Shown here piece by piece: positions 7,086 to 15,609 of a DNA stretch of 64,000 nucleotides. Each line of letters begins with the position of its first letter. Position 1 is the first letter of the stretch. Position numbers and translations under genes: made by a program. The notes beneath the pieces are model-generated. The model did no database searches and was not told the DNA's origin. It saw only the letters and a list, made by a program, of their open reading frames with translations. This stretch comes from CAWKEY01 sp963848675 (GTDB lineage: Bacteria > Pseudomonadota > Gammaproteobacteria > Methylococcales > Methylomonadaceae): positions 55,815 through 119,814 of the forward strand of contig CAWKEY010000070.1 in assembly GCA_963848675.1 (NCBI GenBank), in the 5' to 3' direction.

Positions 7086-8705
7086 ATGCCGGAACAAAAC
7101 TGGATCAAAAATCAGTCTCAGACGCTGACAGAAATAATTCGTAACCAGGGACGCTTTAGACGCCCAAAGACTGATATAGAGCTCATTGAGCACACGATTA
7201 AACGGGAATGCAAACCACCTATCAATGCACGTTTGGCATCCAATGGCGCCTTATGTGTTGACACCAATCGCACCGGACGTTCTCCTGCCGACCGATACAT
7301 CGTCGAGGGAAAATATTCTTCACGGATCAGCTGGAATTCGGTCAACAACGAAATGCCGCGAGACGCCTTTCTCTCGCTCATGGAACGGGTGATGGATCAT
7401 GTGGATAAACTTGCCGAGCCGCTATTTTTCTCCGATGATCTCTATATCGGCAAAGATAGCCAATATCGTCAGCCGCTCCGGCTTGCGACGAAATACGCCT
7501 GGCATCAACTTTTTGGACGCAACTTTTTTATCAGAGGAGAGCAGCACGACGGGAGTAAAAAACCCTGGACATTACTCAGTGTTCCTTCATTCATCACCGT
7601 TCCCGAACGGGATTCCACTCATGGTGACGGCGTCATCGCAATTGATCTGGATGAGCAAGTGATATTGATCGCAAACCGCACCTACGGCGGCTGTGAATGG
7701 AAAGCGCTTTTTACGGCAATGAACACGCTCCTTCCCCTCGAAGGTATCCTCACCATGCATTGCGGTGCGAATATCACCAAGAAAGAAGGTAAGGTTACTC
7801 TCTTCCTGGGACTCTCGGGTACCGGAAAAACAGCACTTTCTGCCGATCCGGAATGCCTGCTCATTGGCGACGACGGCCACGCATGGGGCCCAGACGGCGT
7901 ATTTAATCTTGCCGGAGGTTGCTATGCCAAACTCCACGATATAACACGGGAACGGGAGCAATTGATCTGGGACGCAATTCGCTTCGGGACGATCATGGAA
8001 AATGTCGTCCTGGATGATAACCGCGCCGCCGATTTTGAAACAGGACCGGAGAACATTCGCGGACTCTACCCCATGGAGTTTATTGACGATGTCTATCCCG
8101 GTGAACGCGCCGGACATCCGGATGCGATCATTTTCCTCACTTGCGATATGTTTGGTGTGCTTCCTCCTGTCGCAAAACTGTCACCTGAACAAGCGGCATA
8201 CTATTTTGCAGCGGGATATACCACCAAGATCGGCAGTACTGAGGCGAATAGTCTGCATGAGTTCGAACCCACTTTCAGTGCGTACTTCGGAGAAGTCTTC
8301 TTTCCACTTTTGAGCAGCTACTATCTTAAGCTGTTCCAGGACAAATTGCGCCAGCACAGCGTACCGGTATACCTCGTCAACACCGGTTGGACCGGGGGAC
8401 CCATGGGTTCTCCGGCCGGAAGAAGATTCTCCATCGCCACATCAAGAAATATTGTGCATGCAATACAGCACAACAAAATTCATGATGAAGACCTGGTGCT
8501 TCTCCCCGAGCACAACCTGCTTGTCCCCAAACATATCTCGGGTGTTGATGAACGCAATCTCAACCCGTCGAATATGTGGCAAGACCAGGCTGACTATAAT
8601 TCAGCTTGCCTCGAACTCAATCAGCTCTTCCATGCCAATATGGCACAGAAGTTCCCCGATATGGACAGCGCGATCCTCGCATCGGGACGTCCGCGCAATT
8701 GTTAA
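7086..8705 (+). CDS. pckA: Phosphoenolpyruvate carboxykinase (ATP)
   Basis: A 539-residue ATP-dependent PEP carboxykinase, the normal family size. It converts oxaloacetate and ATP to PEP and CO2, linking the TCA cycle to gluconeogenesis and, here, to glycogen synthesis. Visible motifs: the kinase P-loop GLSGTGKTALS (about 242-252), the preceding RTYGGCEWK substrate region, FIDDVYPGERAGHPDAIIFL, and the C-terminal NTGWTGGPMGS nucleotide loop. The ATG at 7086 follows AGGAGGCAACA. The gene stands alone, with repeats on both sides. Confidence 0.97.
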   Translation: MPEQNWIKNQSQTLTEIIRNQGRFRRPKTDIELIEHTIKRECKPPINARLASNGALCVDTNRTGRSPADRYIVEGKYSSRISWNSVNNEMPRDAFLSLMERVMDHVDKLAEPLFFSDDLYIGKDSQYRQPLRLATKYAWHQLFGRNFFIRGEQHDGSKKPWTLLSVPSFITVPERDSTHGDGVIAIDLDEQVILIANRTYGGCEWKALFTAMNTLLPLEGILTMHCGANITKKEGKVTLFLGLSGTGKTALSADPECLLIGDDGHAWGPDGVFNLAGGCYAKLHDITREREQLIWDAIRFGTIMENVVLDDNRAADFETGPENIRGLYPMEFIDDVYPGERAGHPDAIIFLTCDMFGVLPPVAKLSPEQAAYYFAAGYTTKIGSTEANSLHEFEPTFSAYFGEVFFPLLSSYYLKLFQDKLRQHSVPVYLVNTGWTGGPMGSPAGRRFSIATSRNIVHAIQHNKIHDEDLVLLPEHNLLVPKHISGVDERNLNPSNMWQDQADYNSACLELNQLFHANMAQKFPDMDSAILASGRPRNC

Positions 8706-9021
8706 AGGTGTCTGATGCCAGCCCTTAGCCGCAGGGCTGCCAGGATACGGAAGAACTTAGAGGACAGGCATCGGACAAGCCTCGAGGGAGGAAACCGCGG
8801 GATGTATCGAAGCGTGTCAGGACAGGCGGCGGGCAATGGGAATTTGAGTGGTTACTCTAGCGCTTGACATGGCAAACAAGCATATCTGCTTGTTGACGCC
8901 GGTTGAAAATTGACCCTGTATACCGGCATATTCCGGATGAAAATTGACCAGCGGATAGGATGGGCTGAGGTAACCAAGCCCATCAATCGAGTTGTTTGGC
9001 AACCCATCATTAACAGCCAAA
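8706..9021 (+). other. Intergenic: hairpin, possible IS21-type end remnant, dispersed repeat
   Basis: Three items are visible. A perfect seven-base stem (CAGCCCT 8719-8725 with AGGGCTG 8733-8739) follows pckA but has no T-run. Two copies of TGAAAATTGACC at 8904-8915 and 8938-8949 resemble the short direct repeats at IS21-family ends; no transposase is near. At 8952-8991 lies the second copy of the 6836 repeat. No gene is seen. Confidence 0.5.
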
Positions 9022-10305
9022 TTAACTGTATGGGTTTCGGCTACTACCATGATCCTGTTTATCCTTAGCCCTCATATAGTGTACGAATAAAGCAGGACTA
9101 TTATGTTGCAATCTGGCTCTGAGATGTATAACTGTTTCATTGATTTCGCTGTTGGCTGTGCAAACCAGGTTTGCAATTAGCTGCAAAGATTTATTGCCTT
9201 TTCGATCAGAAATCACCGTGTTTTTTGCAAGTGCAGGCTTGTTCATCACCATCCAGGCCGGGAACAAGGAGGATTCAAGTTCAGGATCCAGTTCAGAAAA
9301 ATACTGCCAGTCAGAAAACATTAAACGATTACAGGTGTCTTCAATCAGTCGTACAGCTGTTTCAGGATAGAGGATAAACAAGCTGAACCAGTTTGCAATT
9401 CCTTCCTGTTCCTTATTCAATTTAAAACAGGCTTCAGCATAACGAAATAGTAATAAAGGCTGTTTAATCCAGTTTCTTTCCCGGTCGATTGATGAGAGCA
9501 CTTGCTGCCATTGAAATCCCTTTAAGGCGGTAAAACTTAAGTGAGTTTCGGGAGCTTCAGCCTCAAAATGCCGGTCTGCAATTTCTACCGAAAGTTTGTG
9601 CCACAAAGGTGTAAGGAAATCATGTGCAAATCGCCCTAAAATATCAAAAGCCAAGGGCGTGACTACTTGGTTTAATAACGTTATTTTTCGGTCGCTGGTT
9701 TCCTTGGATTGCATTATTTTCTTTTCAAAAGCCAATAGCTTGGCGAATTGTTGGTGTTTTTCCGGGCTTGACGGTTTTAACTTCGTCAGTAAAACCGTAA
9801 TATCATCAATACGCTTATCGATGATGGCTCTTATCAGGTCATAAGCAGTACAGGCAGGTGCGCTGTCAAAAAACAAATCCAGTTGCATCCGGTCTTTAGC
9901 CGGCTCATAAACGGTTGTAAAAATGAGTTCGTTTGCCGGGGATCGGCAAAAGTGCAGTGGCTGGCTGGCAGTTGATGTGTATGCGTGACTAAATGATTCA
10001 AGTTTCAGTGCCATGGCATAATCTTGTGTCCTTCGCAAATCAGCAATAATTTCAGTACTCGTTGTCTTAAAATGATCTTCTAAAAATGCTGACTTGCCTT
10101 TCCTCCACTTCTGATAGTCGCCATAATCAAGATGTCCCTCTCTCAGAAGCCAGTTTAAAGGCGAAAAACAACCTTCTTCAAAGAGAATCACATCAAACTG
10201 GTTCTGGATTATGGGATTTGGGGATTGTTTCGACATTGAATAGATTGCAGAATTACAGTAAGGTTTTAGGGATTTTATTGGCGTATTTATGCTCGGGCTT
10301 AACAA
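9022..10305 (-). CDS. Hypothetical protein
   Basis: I do not recognise this 427-residue soluble protein. It has no signal peptide or membrane helix. The N-terminal third contains FDVILFEEGCFSPLNWLLRE and WRKGKSAFLEDHF. A helical middle region with TALKGFQWQQVLSSIDRERN resembles a tetratricopeptide-like or helical repeat fold, but no clear repeat period is seen. An internal ATG at 10236 (MSKQSPNP) is a likely start, since the residues before it look unlike folded protein. Base composition is AT-richer than that of icd next door. It lies downstream of icd on the same strand, across a 247-base gap with repeats. Confidence 0.7.
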   Translation of the reverse strand: MLSPSINTPIKSLKPYCNSAIYSMSKQSPNPIIQNQFDVILFEEGCFSPLNWLLREGHLDYGDYQKWRKGKSAFLEDHFKTTSTEIIADLRRTQDYAMALKLESFSHAYTSTASQPLHFCRSPANELIFTTVYEPAKDRMQLDLFFDSAPACTAYDLIRAIIDKRIDDITVLLTKLKPSSPEKHQQFAKLLAFEKKIMQSKETSDRKITLLNQVVTPLAFDILGRFAHDFLTPLWHKLSVEIADRHFEAEAPETHLSFTALKGFQWQQVLSSIDRERNWIKQPLLLFRYAEACFKLNKEQEGIANWFSLFILYPETAVRLIEDTCNRLMFSDWQYFSELDPELESSLFPAWMVMNKPALAKNTVISDRKGNKSLQLIANLVCTANSEINETVIHLRARLQHNSPALFVHYMRAKDKQDHGSSRNPYS

Positions 10306-10465
10306 TAAGTCAGATTCTCTTCAGCAATCCGCCATGATCGGGCCTGTGACCTTGGAGCAAAAAGGCGGCTTGCTTCGCGAAATACCCCGCGGATATAAAT
10401 CCTACTAAGTTAAGACTCACCAGGAAGATCACGAAGAAAATCATTAAGTTAATCAATACATTGAA

Positions 10466-10494
10466 ACTTCGTGCTCTTCGTGTCCTTCGTGGTG
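10466..10494 (+). repeat. 29-bp dispersed repeat, copy 1
   Basis: The core reads CTTCGTGCTCTTCGTGTCC and continues TTCGTGGTG. The same 29 bases occur exactly at 27738-27766. A partial inverse (ATCACGAAGAA) lies about 50 bases upstream, so the pair could fold into a long hairpin. It sits just downstream of icd, which is transcribed leftward. The rest of the gap 10306-10552 shows no gene. Confidence 0.85.
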
Positions 10495-10552
10495 ATCTCT
10501 CTTATATCGAATACTTTTACAGTCTCGTACGCGCTGCGTACCCGATCGAGTT

Positions 10553-11851
10553 TTACATATTCTCAATCAACACATCCGCAAATTCGCTGCACTTAATTTC
10601 AACAGCGTTATCCATCAGGCGGGCAAAGTCATAGGTGACGCGTTTGCTGGCGATAGCGGCATCCATGGCCTTGATGATGGCATCGGCGGCTTCGGTCCAG
10701 CCCATGTAACGCAGCATCATTTCGCCGGACAGAATCAAGGAGCCGGGATTGACTTTATCCAGATTGGCATATTTGGGCGCCGTGCCATGGGTGGCTTCAA
10801 ACACCGCTGTGCCGGTTTGATAGTTGATGTTGCCGCCGGGCGCAATGCCGATACCGCCGACCTGGGCGGCCAAAGCATCGGATAAATAGTCGCCATTCAA
10901 ATTGAGCGTGGCAATCACATCAAATTCATCGGGCCGGGTCAGCACCTGTTGCAAGGCAATATCGGCGATGGCATCTTTTATTAAAATACGCCCTGTGGCC
11001 AGTGCCTGCGCCTGTTCTTGATTGGCGGCGGCTTCACCTTGTCCAGCCTTGGTTTTTTCCCATTGCTGCCAGGTATAGGTTTGCTCTGGATATTCACGCT
11101 CGGCCAGTGCATAGGCCCAGTTGCGGAATGCGCCTTCGGTGAATTTCATAATGTTGCCTTTATGCACAATGGTGACGCTTTTGCGCTTGTTGGCGATGGC
11201 GTAGTCGATGGCGGCGCGCACCAGACGTTCGGTGCCTTCCTGCGAGACCGGTTTGATGCCTATCCCCGAGGAATCCGGAAAACGGATTTTGCTGAAGTGC
11301 GCGGGAAAGTTTTCGCGCAGTAATTTCATGAAACGGGCATTGTCTTCAGAGCCGCGCTCAAATTCTACGCCGGCATAGATGTCTTCGGTGTTTTCCCGAA
11401 AAATCACCATATCGACCGATTCCGGTTTTTTTACCGGTGACGGCACGCCTTTAAACCAGCGGACCGGGCGCAGGCAGACATACATATCCAGCAGTTGCCG
11501 CAGCGCCACGTTTAAGGAGCGGATGCCGCCGCCAATCGGCGTGGTCAGCGGGCCTTTAATCGAGATCAAGTAATCCCTGCAGGCTTCAACGGTGGCATCG
11601 GGCAGCCAGGTATTGAACAGGTCATTGGCCTTGCCGCCGGCATAAACTTCCAGCCAGTGAATTTTTCGTTGCCCGCCATAGGCGTGCTCAACCGCGGCAT
11701 CCAGCACGCGCACGGTGGCGCGCCAGATATCCGGGCCGGTGCCGTCGCCTTCAATATAGGGGATGATCGGGTTGTCCGGCACGACAAGCTTGCCGTTTTG
11801 CATGGTGATAGGGCTGCCGTTTGGCGGTGGGGTCAGGGTGGCATTGGTCAT
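10553..11851 (-). CDS. icd: Isocitrate dehydrogenase (NADP+)
   Basis: A 432-residue E. coli-type isocitrate dehydrogenase; it oxidises isocitrate to 2-oxoglutarate. Substrate motifs are visible: the GPLTTPIGGGIRSLNVALRQ segment with the serine phosphorylated in E. coli, and FRENTEDIYAGVEF. HGTAPKYANLDKVNPGSLIL carries the Lys-Tyr pair that in E. coli contacts the NADP 2'-phosphate, so NADP is expected. A second isocitrate dehydrogenase at 23649 has Asp-Ile at this place. The gene is monocistronic, and its promoter must lie in 11852-12125. Confidence 0.96.
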   Translation of the reverse strand: MTNATLTPPPNGSPITMQNGKLVVPDNPIIPYIEGDGTGPDIWRATVRVLDAAVEHAYGGQRKIHWLEVYAGGKANDLFNTWLPDATVEACRDYLISIKGPLTTPIGGGIRSLNVALRQLLDMYVCLRPVRWFKGVPSPVKKPESVDMVIFRENTEDIYAGVEFERGSEDNARFMKLLRENFPAHFSKIRFPDSSGIGIKPVSQEGTERLVRAAIDYAIANKRKSVTIVHKGNIMKFTEGAFRNWAYALAEREYPEQTYTWQQWEKTKAGQGEAAANQEQAQALATGRILIKDAIADIALQQVLTRPDEFDVIATLNLNGDYLSDALAAQVGGIGIAPGGNINYQTGTAVFEATHGTAPKYANLDKVNPGSLILSGEMMLRYMGWTEAADAIIKAMDAAIASKRVTYDFARLMDNAVEIKCSEFADVLIENM

Positions 11852-12125
11852 AACAACTCCATTTAAGAATGATTGGGACTGTATTAACGCAGTGCATTAT
11901 CTGCTTAATTCTTGAAGTTAGGCAAGCCGCACGGAAGCACTATAACGGACACGAAAGCTTTTTTGTAAAACAAAATCCCGTCACTTAAATGAGCTACCCA
12001 GAAAACATGACCCAGATTGTGTGACTTGTGAACTTCTCGAAATTAGGAGTAATTTGTTTGCCAACGGGGGGATGATTCATTGAATTACCCTATGGGGATA
12101 ATTGAACTATTGAGGAGGGGTTGCT

Positions 12126-13220
12126 GTGGACCAACAATTTGAAAGTGATGTTATGCACGATTTGATGGCGGAGTCCCCGAGTACACCGGCGGACGAAGCG
12201 TTTGAGGAAGAGTCCTACGACGATGGTTTCGAAGAAGAGGGCTTGGAAGAGGATGCCATGATGGAGGACGTGGATCAATATGATGAGGATGCTGAAGCGT
12301 ATGGCGATGAAGCCTATCTGGCGGAAGACGAATTTGAGGAAGGATTTGAGCAAGATTATGGAGATGAGTTCGCTGAGGAAGAAATCGATGCCTTGGATGC
12401 AATGGAGGAAGCGGTCGCCGATGCACTGGATGCCGAAGATAGTGACGAGTTTCTCCGGCGCTTGATTAGCGGTATTCGGGGTGTTGCCGGTGCGGTTGGC
12501 CGGGGCGCCGGTACGGTCGGCCGGGTAGCCGGAAGGGCGCAGCGTGTTGCGGGTCAGGTCGGCAGGGTTGCCCGTGGTGTTCAAGGCGTCGCCGGCGCGG
12601 TTGCCGGAGGCGGAGGGCAGCGTGGACGGAGGGGTGGCAGACGCCGTGCAGGGACGCCCAGGCCCGGAGCAATGGGTGGTGCGCTGCCGGGCTTGTTGCA
12701 GCAGCTTTTGCCGATGCTCCAGCAACATGTGGCTCAAGGCGCAAACGAGATGGATGTCTTCGAGGATCTGGCTGACTGGTTTGAACTGGAAGATGCAGAC
12801 GAAGCCCTGCCGGTTCTGGCCGGAGTGGCGGCACGCGCGGCTTTGAGGCCGTTACTCCGGCGCGGCGTAGCAAGGGCTGGGCGGGCGGTAAGCCGTCAAA
12901 TAGTCCGTGGCGCGACGCAAGCAGCCCGAAGCCTGATTAACCGGCAGGGACCGCAAGCGGTTCGAGCCTTGCGTCCTATTGCGCGCAGCGTAGGCCGCGC
13001 GGCTGTCCGTCGCGGCATGAGACCGGCCGCTTTGCCCGGCGCGATTCGTCAGACTACGGCGCGTGTGGCCGCCCAGCCGGCATTAGCCCGGCGTCTCTCG
13101 CAAACGGCGGCGCGTACCGCCAGAGCAGGGGCGCCTCGCAGCCGGCTAAGCATCAGCGGAGGCGATGCTCCTCGGCGCTTCGTGGTTAACGGGCCAGTGG
13201 AAATCATAATCCGGCGCTGA
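12126..13220 (+). CDS. Unknown protein A: acidic N-terminus, Arg/Ala-rich C-terminus
   Basis: A 364-residue protein of unknown function with a GTG start behind a strong ribosome site (GAGGAGGGG). Residues about 1-95 are extremely acidic (many EEE/DE runs with Phe and Tyr). A conserved helix ALDAMEEAVADALDAED (about 88-105) leads into a Gly/Arg/Ala/Val-rich region with VGRVAGR-type repeats. A second short acidic patch (DVFEDLADWFELEDADEA) and a long Arg-rich helical part follow, ending in GPVEIIIRR. The next gene encodes a paralogue with the same layout. No signal peptide or membrane helix is clear. The charge split suggests self-association or polyanion binding, which is inference only. Confidence 0.8.
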   Translation: MDQQFESDVMHDLMAESPSTPADEAFEEESYDDGFEEEGLEEDAMMEDVDQYDEDAEAYGDEAYLAEDEFEEGFEQDYGDEFAEEEIDALDAMEEAVADALDAEDSDEFLRRLISGIRGVAGAVGRGAGTVGRVAGRAQRVAGQVGRVARGVQGVAGAVAGGGGQRGRRGGRRRAGTPRPGAMGGALPGLLQQLLPMLQQHVAQGANEMDVFEDLADWFELEDADEALPVLAGVAARAALRPLLRRGVARAGRAVSRQIVRGATQAARSLINRQGPQAVRALRPIARSVGRAAVRRGMRPAALPGAIRQTTARVAAQPALARRLSQTAARTARAGAPRSRLSISGGDAPRRFVVNGPVEIIIRR

Positions 13221-13265
13221 AACTGACGGCGCATTCATTCAATTATTATCCATGAGGATACAATC

Positions 13266-14258
13266 ATGAGCAGTTTTGAAACCGATGTGATGGAAGATCT
13301 GTATTACGACGAAGCCGAAGGTCCGGCCCGGCAGCATTTTGATGAGTACGATGAATTTGGTGAAGAGGAGGGTGACGAGTTTCTGCGCAATATCATTGGC
13401 GGTCTTGGCCGTGCCGTCGGTGGTTTGATAGGCGGGGGTGACGGCTTCGACGAATATGACGAGCTCGACGAGTACGATGCTTATGATGTAGACGAATATG
13501 AGGATATGGAAGCTCTCGATGCCATGGAAGAGGCCGTTGTCGATGCCCTGGCGGCGGAAGATACCGATGAGTTTTTTCGCCGGCTACGACGTGGCTTAGG
13601 CCGGGTCGCCAGAATCGCCCGTGGCGCAGTCCGCACGGTTGGGCGTGGAATTAGGGCGGCTGCGCCGATCGTCGGACAAATAGCCCGCACCGTAGGCCCC
13701 ATCGCCAGCCTGATTCCCCATCCGGCTGCGCAAGCCGTTGGCAGGCTCGCCTCCGTCGCAGGACGGGTACTGCCGGCCGATGAATTCGACACGATGGAAG
13801 ACCTGTTCGATTTCGCCGAAGACGAAGACGCTATCGATGCGGCTGCTCCGGTCATTGCAGGGCTTACTATACGCCGCACAATGCCGGGTGTTTCGCGTCT
13901 GCCGCGTCCGGCTCGCCGCCAATTGGTGCGCAGCGTAACCCGCGCCACTCGCGCTGTTGCCCGCCGTCAAGGCCCCCAGGCCGCACGCGCAGTTCCCGGT
14001 GTGGTTCGTGCCGTTCAAGGCGCCGTCCGGCAGGGGCGCATTCCGCCTCGCGCCGCTCCGCAGGCAATTCAACGCGCAGCAGCGCGTGTGGCAAGCAGTC
14101 CGCAAGCGGCCCGGCAAATGGCGGCGCGTGCAGGAACAGCCGCGCGTTCCGCAGGCGCGGTAGCTCGTCGTGGCGGGACATGTCCGGCTTGCCGCCAAGG
14201 GGGCAGGCGCAACATTAGAATGCGCGGTCCGGTGACGATCAGCATTCAAGGGCGCTAA
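13266..14258 (+). CDS. Unknown protein B: paralogue of protein A
   Basis: A 330-residue paralogue of the preceding product, 45 bases downstream. Shared blocks: an N-terminal SFETDVMEDL motif (FESDVMHDL in A), an acidic DE/Y/F-rich stretch, the helix ALDAMEEAVVDALAAEDTDE, the AAPVIAGLTIRR segment, RRQGPQAARAVPGVV, and a C-terminal GPVTISIQ strand. It differs by an extra Gly-rich stretch (GGLGRAVGGLIGGGDG) inside the acidic region and a CPACRQGG motif (CxxC) near the end. The ATG at 13266 follows ATGAGGATACAATC. Tandem duplication is the simplest origin of the pair. Function unknown. Confidence 0.8.
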   Translation: MSSFETDVMEDLYYDEAEGPARQHFDEYDEFGEEEGDEFLRNIIGGLGRAVGGLIGGGDGFDEYDELDEYDAYDVDEYEDMEALDAMEEAVVDALAAEDTDEFFRRLRRGLGRVARIARGAVRTVGRGIRAAAPIVGQIARTVGPIASLIPHPAAQAVGRLASVAGRVLPADEFDTMEDLFDFAEDEDAIDAAAPVIAGLTIRRTMPGVSRLPRPARRQLVRSVTRATRAVARRQGPQAARAVPGVVRAVQGAVRQGRIPPRAAPQAIQRAAARVASSPQAARQMAARAGTAARSAGAVARRGGTCPACRQGGRRNIRMRGPVTISIQGR

Positions 14259-14287
14259 AAGCAATCGGACTCGATAGGGTTAAGGCC

Positions 14288-15591
14288 ATGTTGACTCGCA
14301 AATTTTTACGCACAAAAGTTCTGGCGCTAGCCGCAAGGGCGCGCCGGTTGGGGCAGATTGATGCTGAGGGAGTGGGCATTCGGCCTCAAGATCGGCCCTA
14401 TGCGCCTTCGGCAGCCCATGTGCGTGCCGCAAATCAGCGTTTGGCCGCCATTGACCAGCAAATAGCCCGGCGGCTGGGTCATCTTGAACAATCCTGGCAG
14501 GACGAGCCGAAACAACGCGTGCTGATCGATATTGCACTGGTTGAACGGGAAATCGATCGTGCGCGCCGGGCTTTCGGCCTGTTTTTTGAAATCTTCAGCC
14601 AGCGGGGCAGTGCGTTTGCACCGGCCTTGTCGGCCCACGATGTCATAGCCGAAGACTGTTATCGCGCGATTCGCCAAGCGGCGCCGCAGATTTTCCGCGG
14701 ACCACTGCTTAAACCCTGTGTTATATGGAACATGGTTTCTCACCGGCCACGATGCGCCGCGGGGTGTTGCTCAACCGCTTGCTGGGCGAGCCTAATCCGT
14801 TTCCCATCGTGCGCATTCCCTGGGATCGTGATAATCCCTGGCAGGCGGTATTTCTGCACGAGGTTTCCCACAATCTCCAGGCCGATCTCGGCATCTGGCA
14901 GGAAAACCGGCAGGCGGTGGTGCGGCGTACCTTGCGCGCCAGCGGCGATCCCGGCCTGACCCGTATTTACGGTCTTTGGCATAAGGAGATTTTTGCCGAT
15001 TTGGCGGCGATTTTATTGGGCGGCCCCGCGGCAGCCTGGGGCATGGCGACTTTTCTGGCTCATCCCGCGACCAGGACGATGACTTTCCGGCCGGGCGGTG
15101 CACATCCGACGGCCTATCTGCGTGTCCATATTCTGGCGGAAATGCTGCGTCGCCTTGGCTTTAACGAGGATGCCGGACGGCTGGCACGGGTTTGGGATGA
15201 TCTTTACAACCCCAGACGCGTCAACCGCTTGCCGGCCCGCTTGTTGACGACCTCAAGCCGGATAATTCCAGAGGTCGTGGACGAAATCGCCTTTCAGACG
15301 CGGCGTAATCTGGCGCAGCGGTCGCTGGCGGACATTATCCGTTTTGATCCTGGTGATGAAAAAGCCATCCGGGCCGGTGCGAAAGTTTTAGAACGAGGCC
15401 GCATACCCCAGGAGTTGCCACCGAGGCATTTGGTCAGCGCAGCCAGTTATGCCCTGGCCGAAGGGCGGGTTGCCCCACGCTTACTGGCGGATCGGGTGAT
15501 CGACCGTTTGAACGATTTAAAAAACTTACCCGCAGGGGCGCAGAGCGAAATGCGTCTCGCCTGTTGCGGCTTGAATCAAAATATGGACTAA
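14288..15591 (+). pseudogene. Predicted zinc metallopeptidase (gluzincin type), frameshifted
   Basis: About 434 residues if one frameshift is repaired. The first frame (14288 to about 14715) gives a helical N-terminal region (RAANQRLAAIDQQIARRLGH). The second frame (from 14713) continues as LCYMEHGFSPATMRRGVLLN. The join falls at a CCC run near 14714-14716, where one extra C would restore the frame. The second part has HEVSHNLQADLG (HExxH zinc motif), then about 40 residues later HKEIFADLAAILLGGPAAAW, an ExxAD...GP pattern expected of the third ligand helix in glutamate zincins. The gene lies 29 bases after protein B with a short ribosome site. Either an assembly error or a true mutation could explain the break. 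Confidence 0.7.
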
Positions 15592-15609
15592 TCAGCTGAG
15601 GTGAAAACT

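Noticed and set aside
8719..8739. Hairpin after pckA as an intrinsic terminator
   Set aside because: The stem is good but there is no T-run after it, so I list it only as a hairpin.
12151..14264. Long minus-strand reading frames opposite proteins A and B
   Set aside because: They arise from GC-rich repetitive codons of the real plus-strand genes and show no protein-like features.
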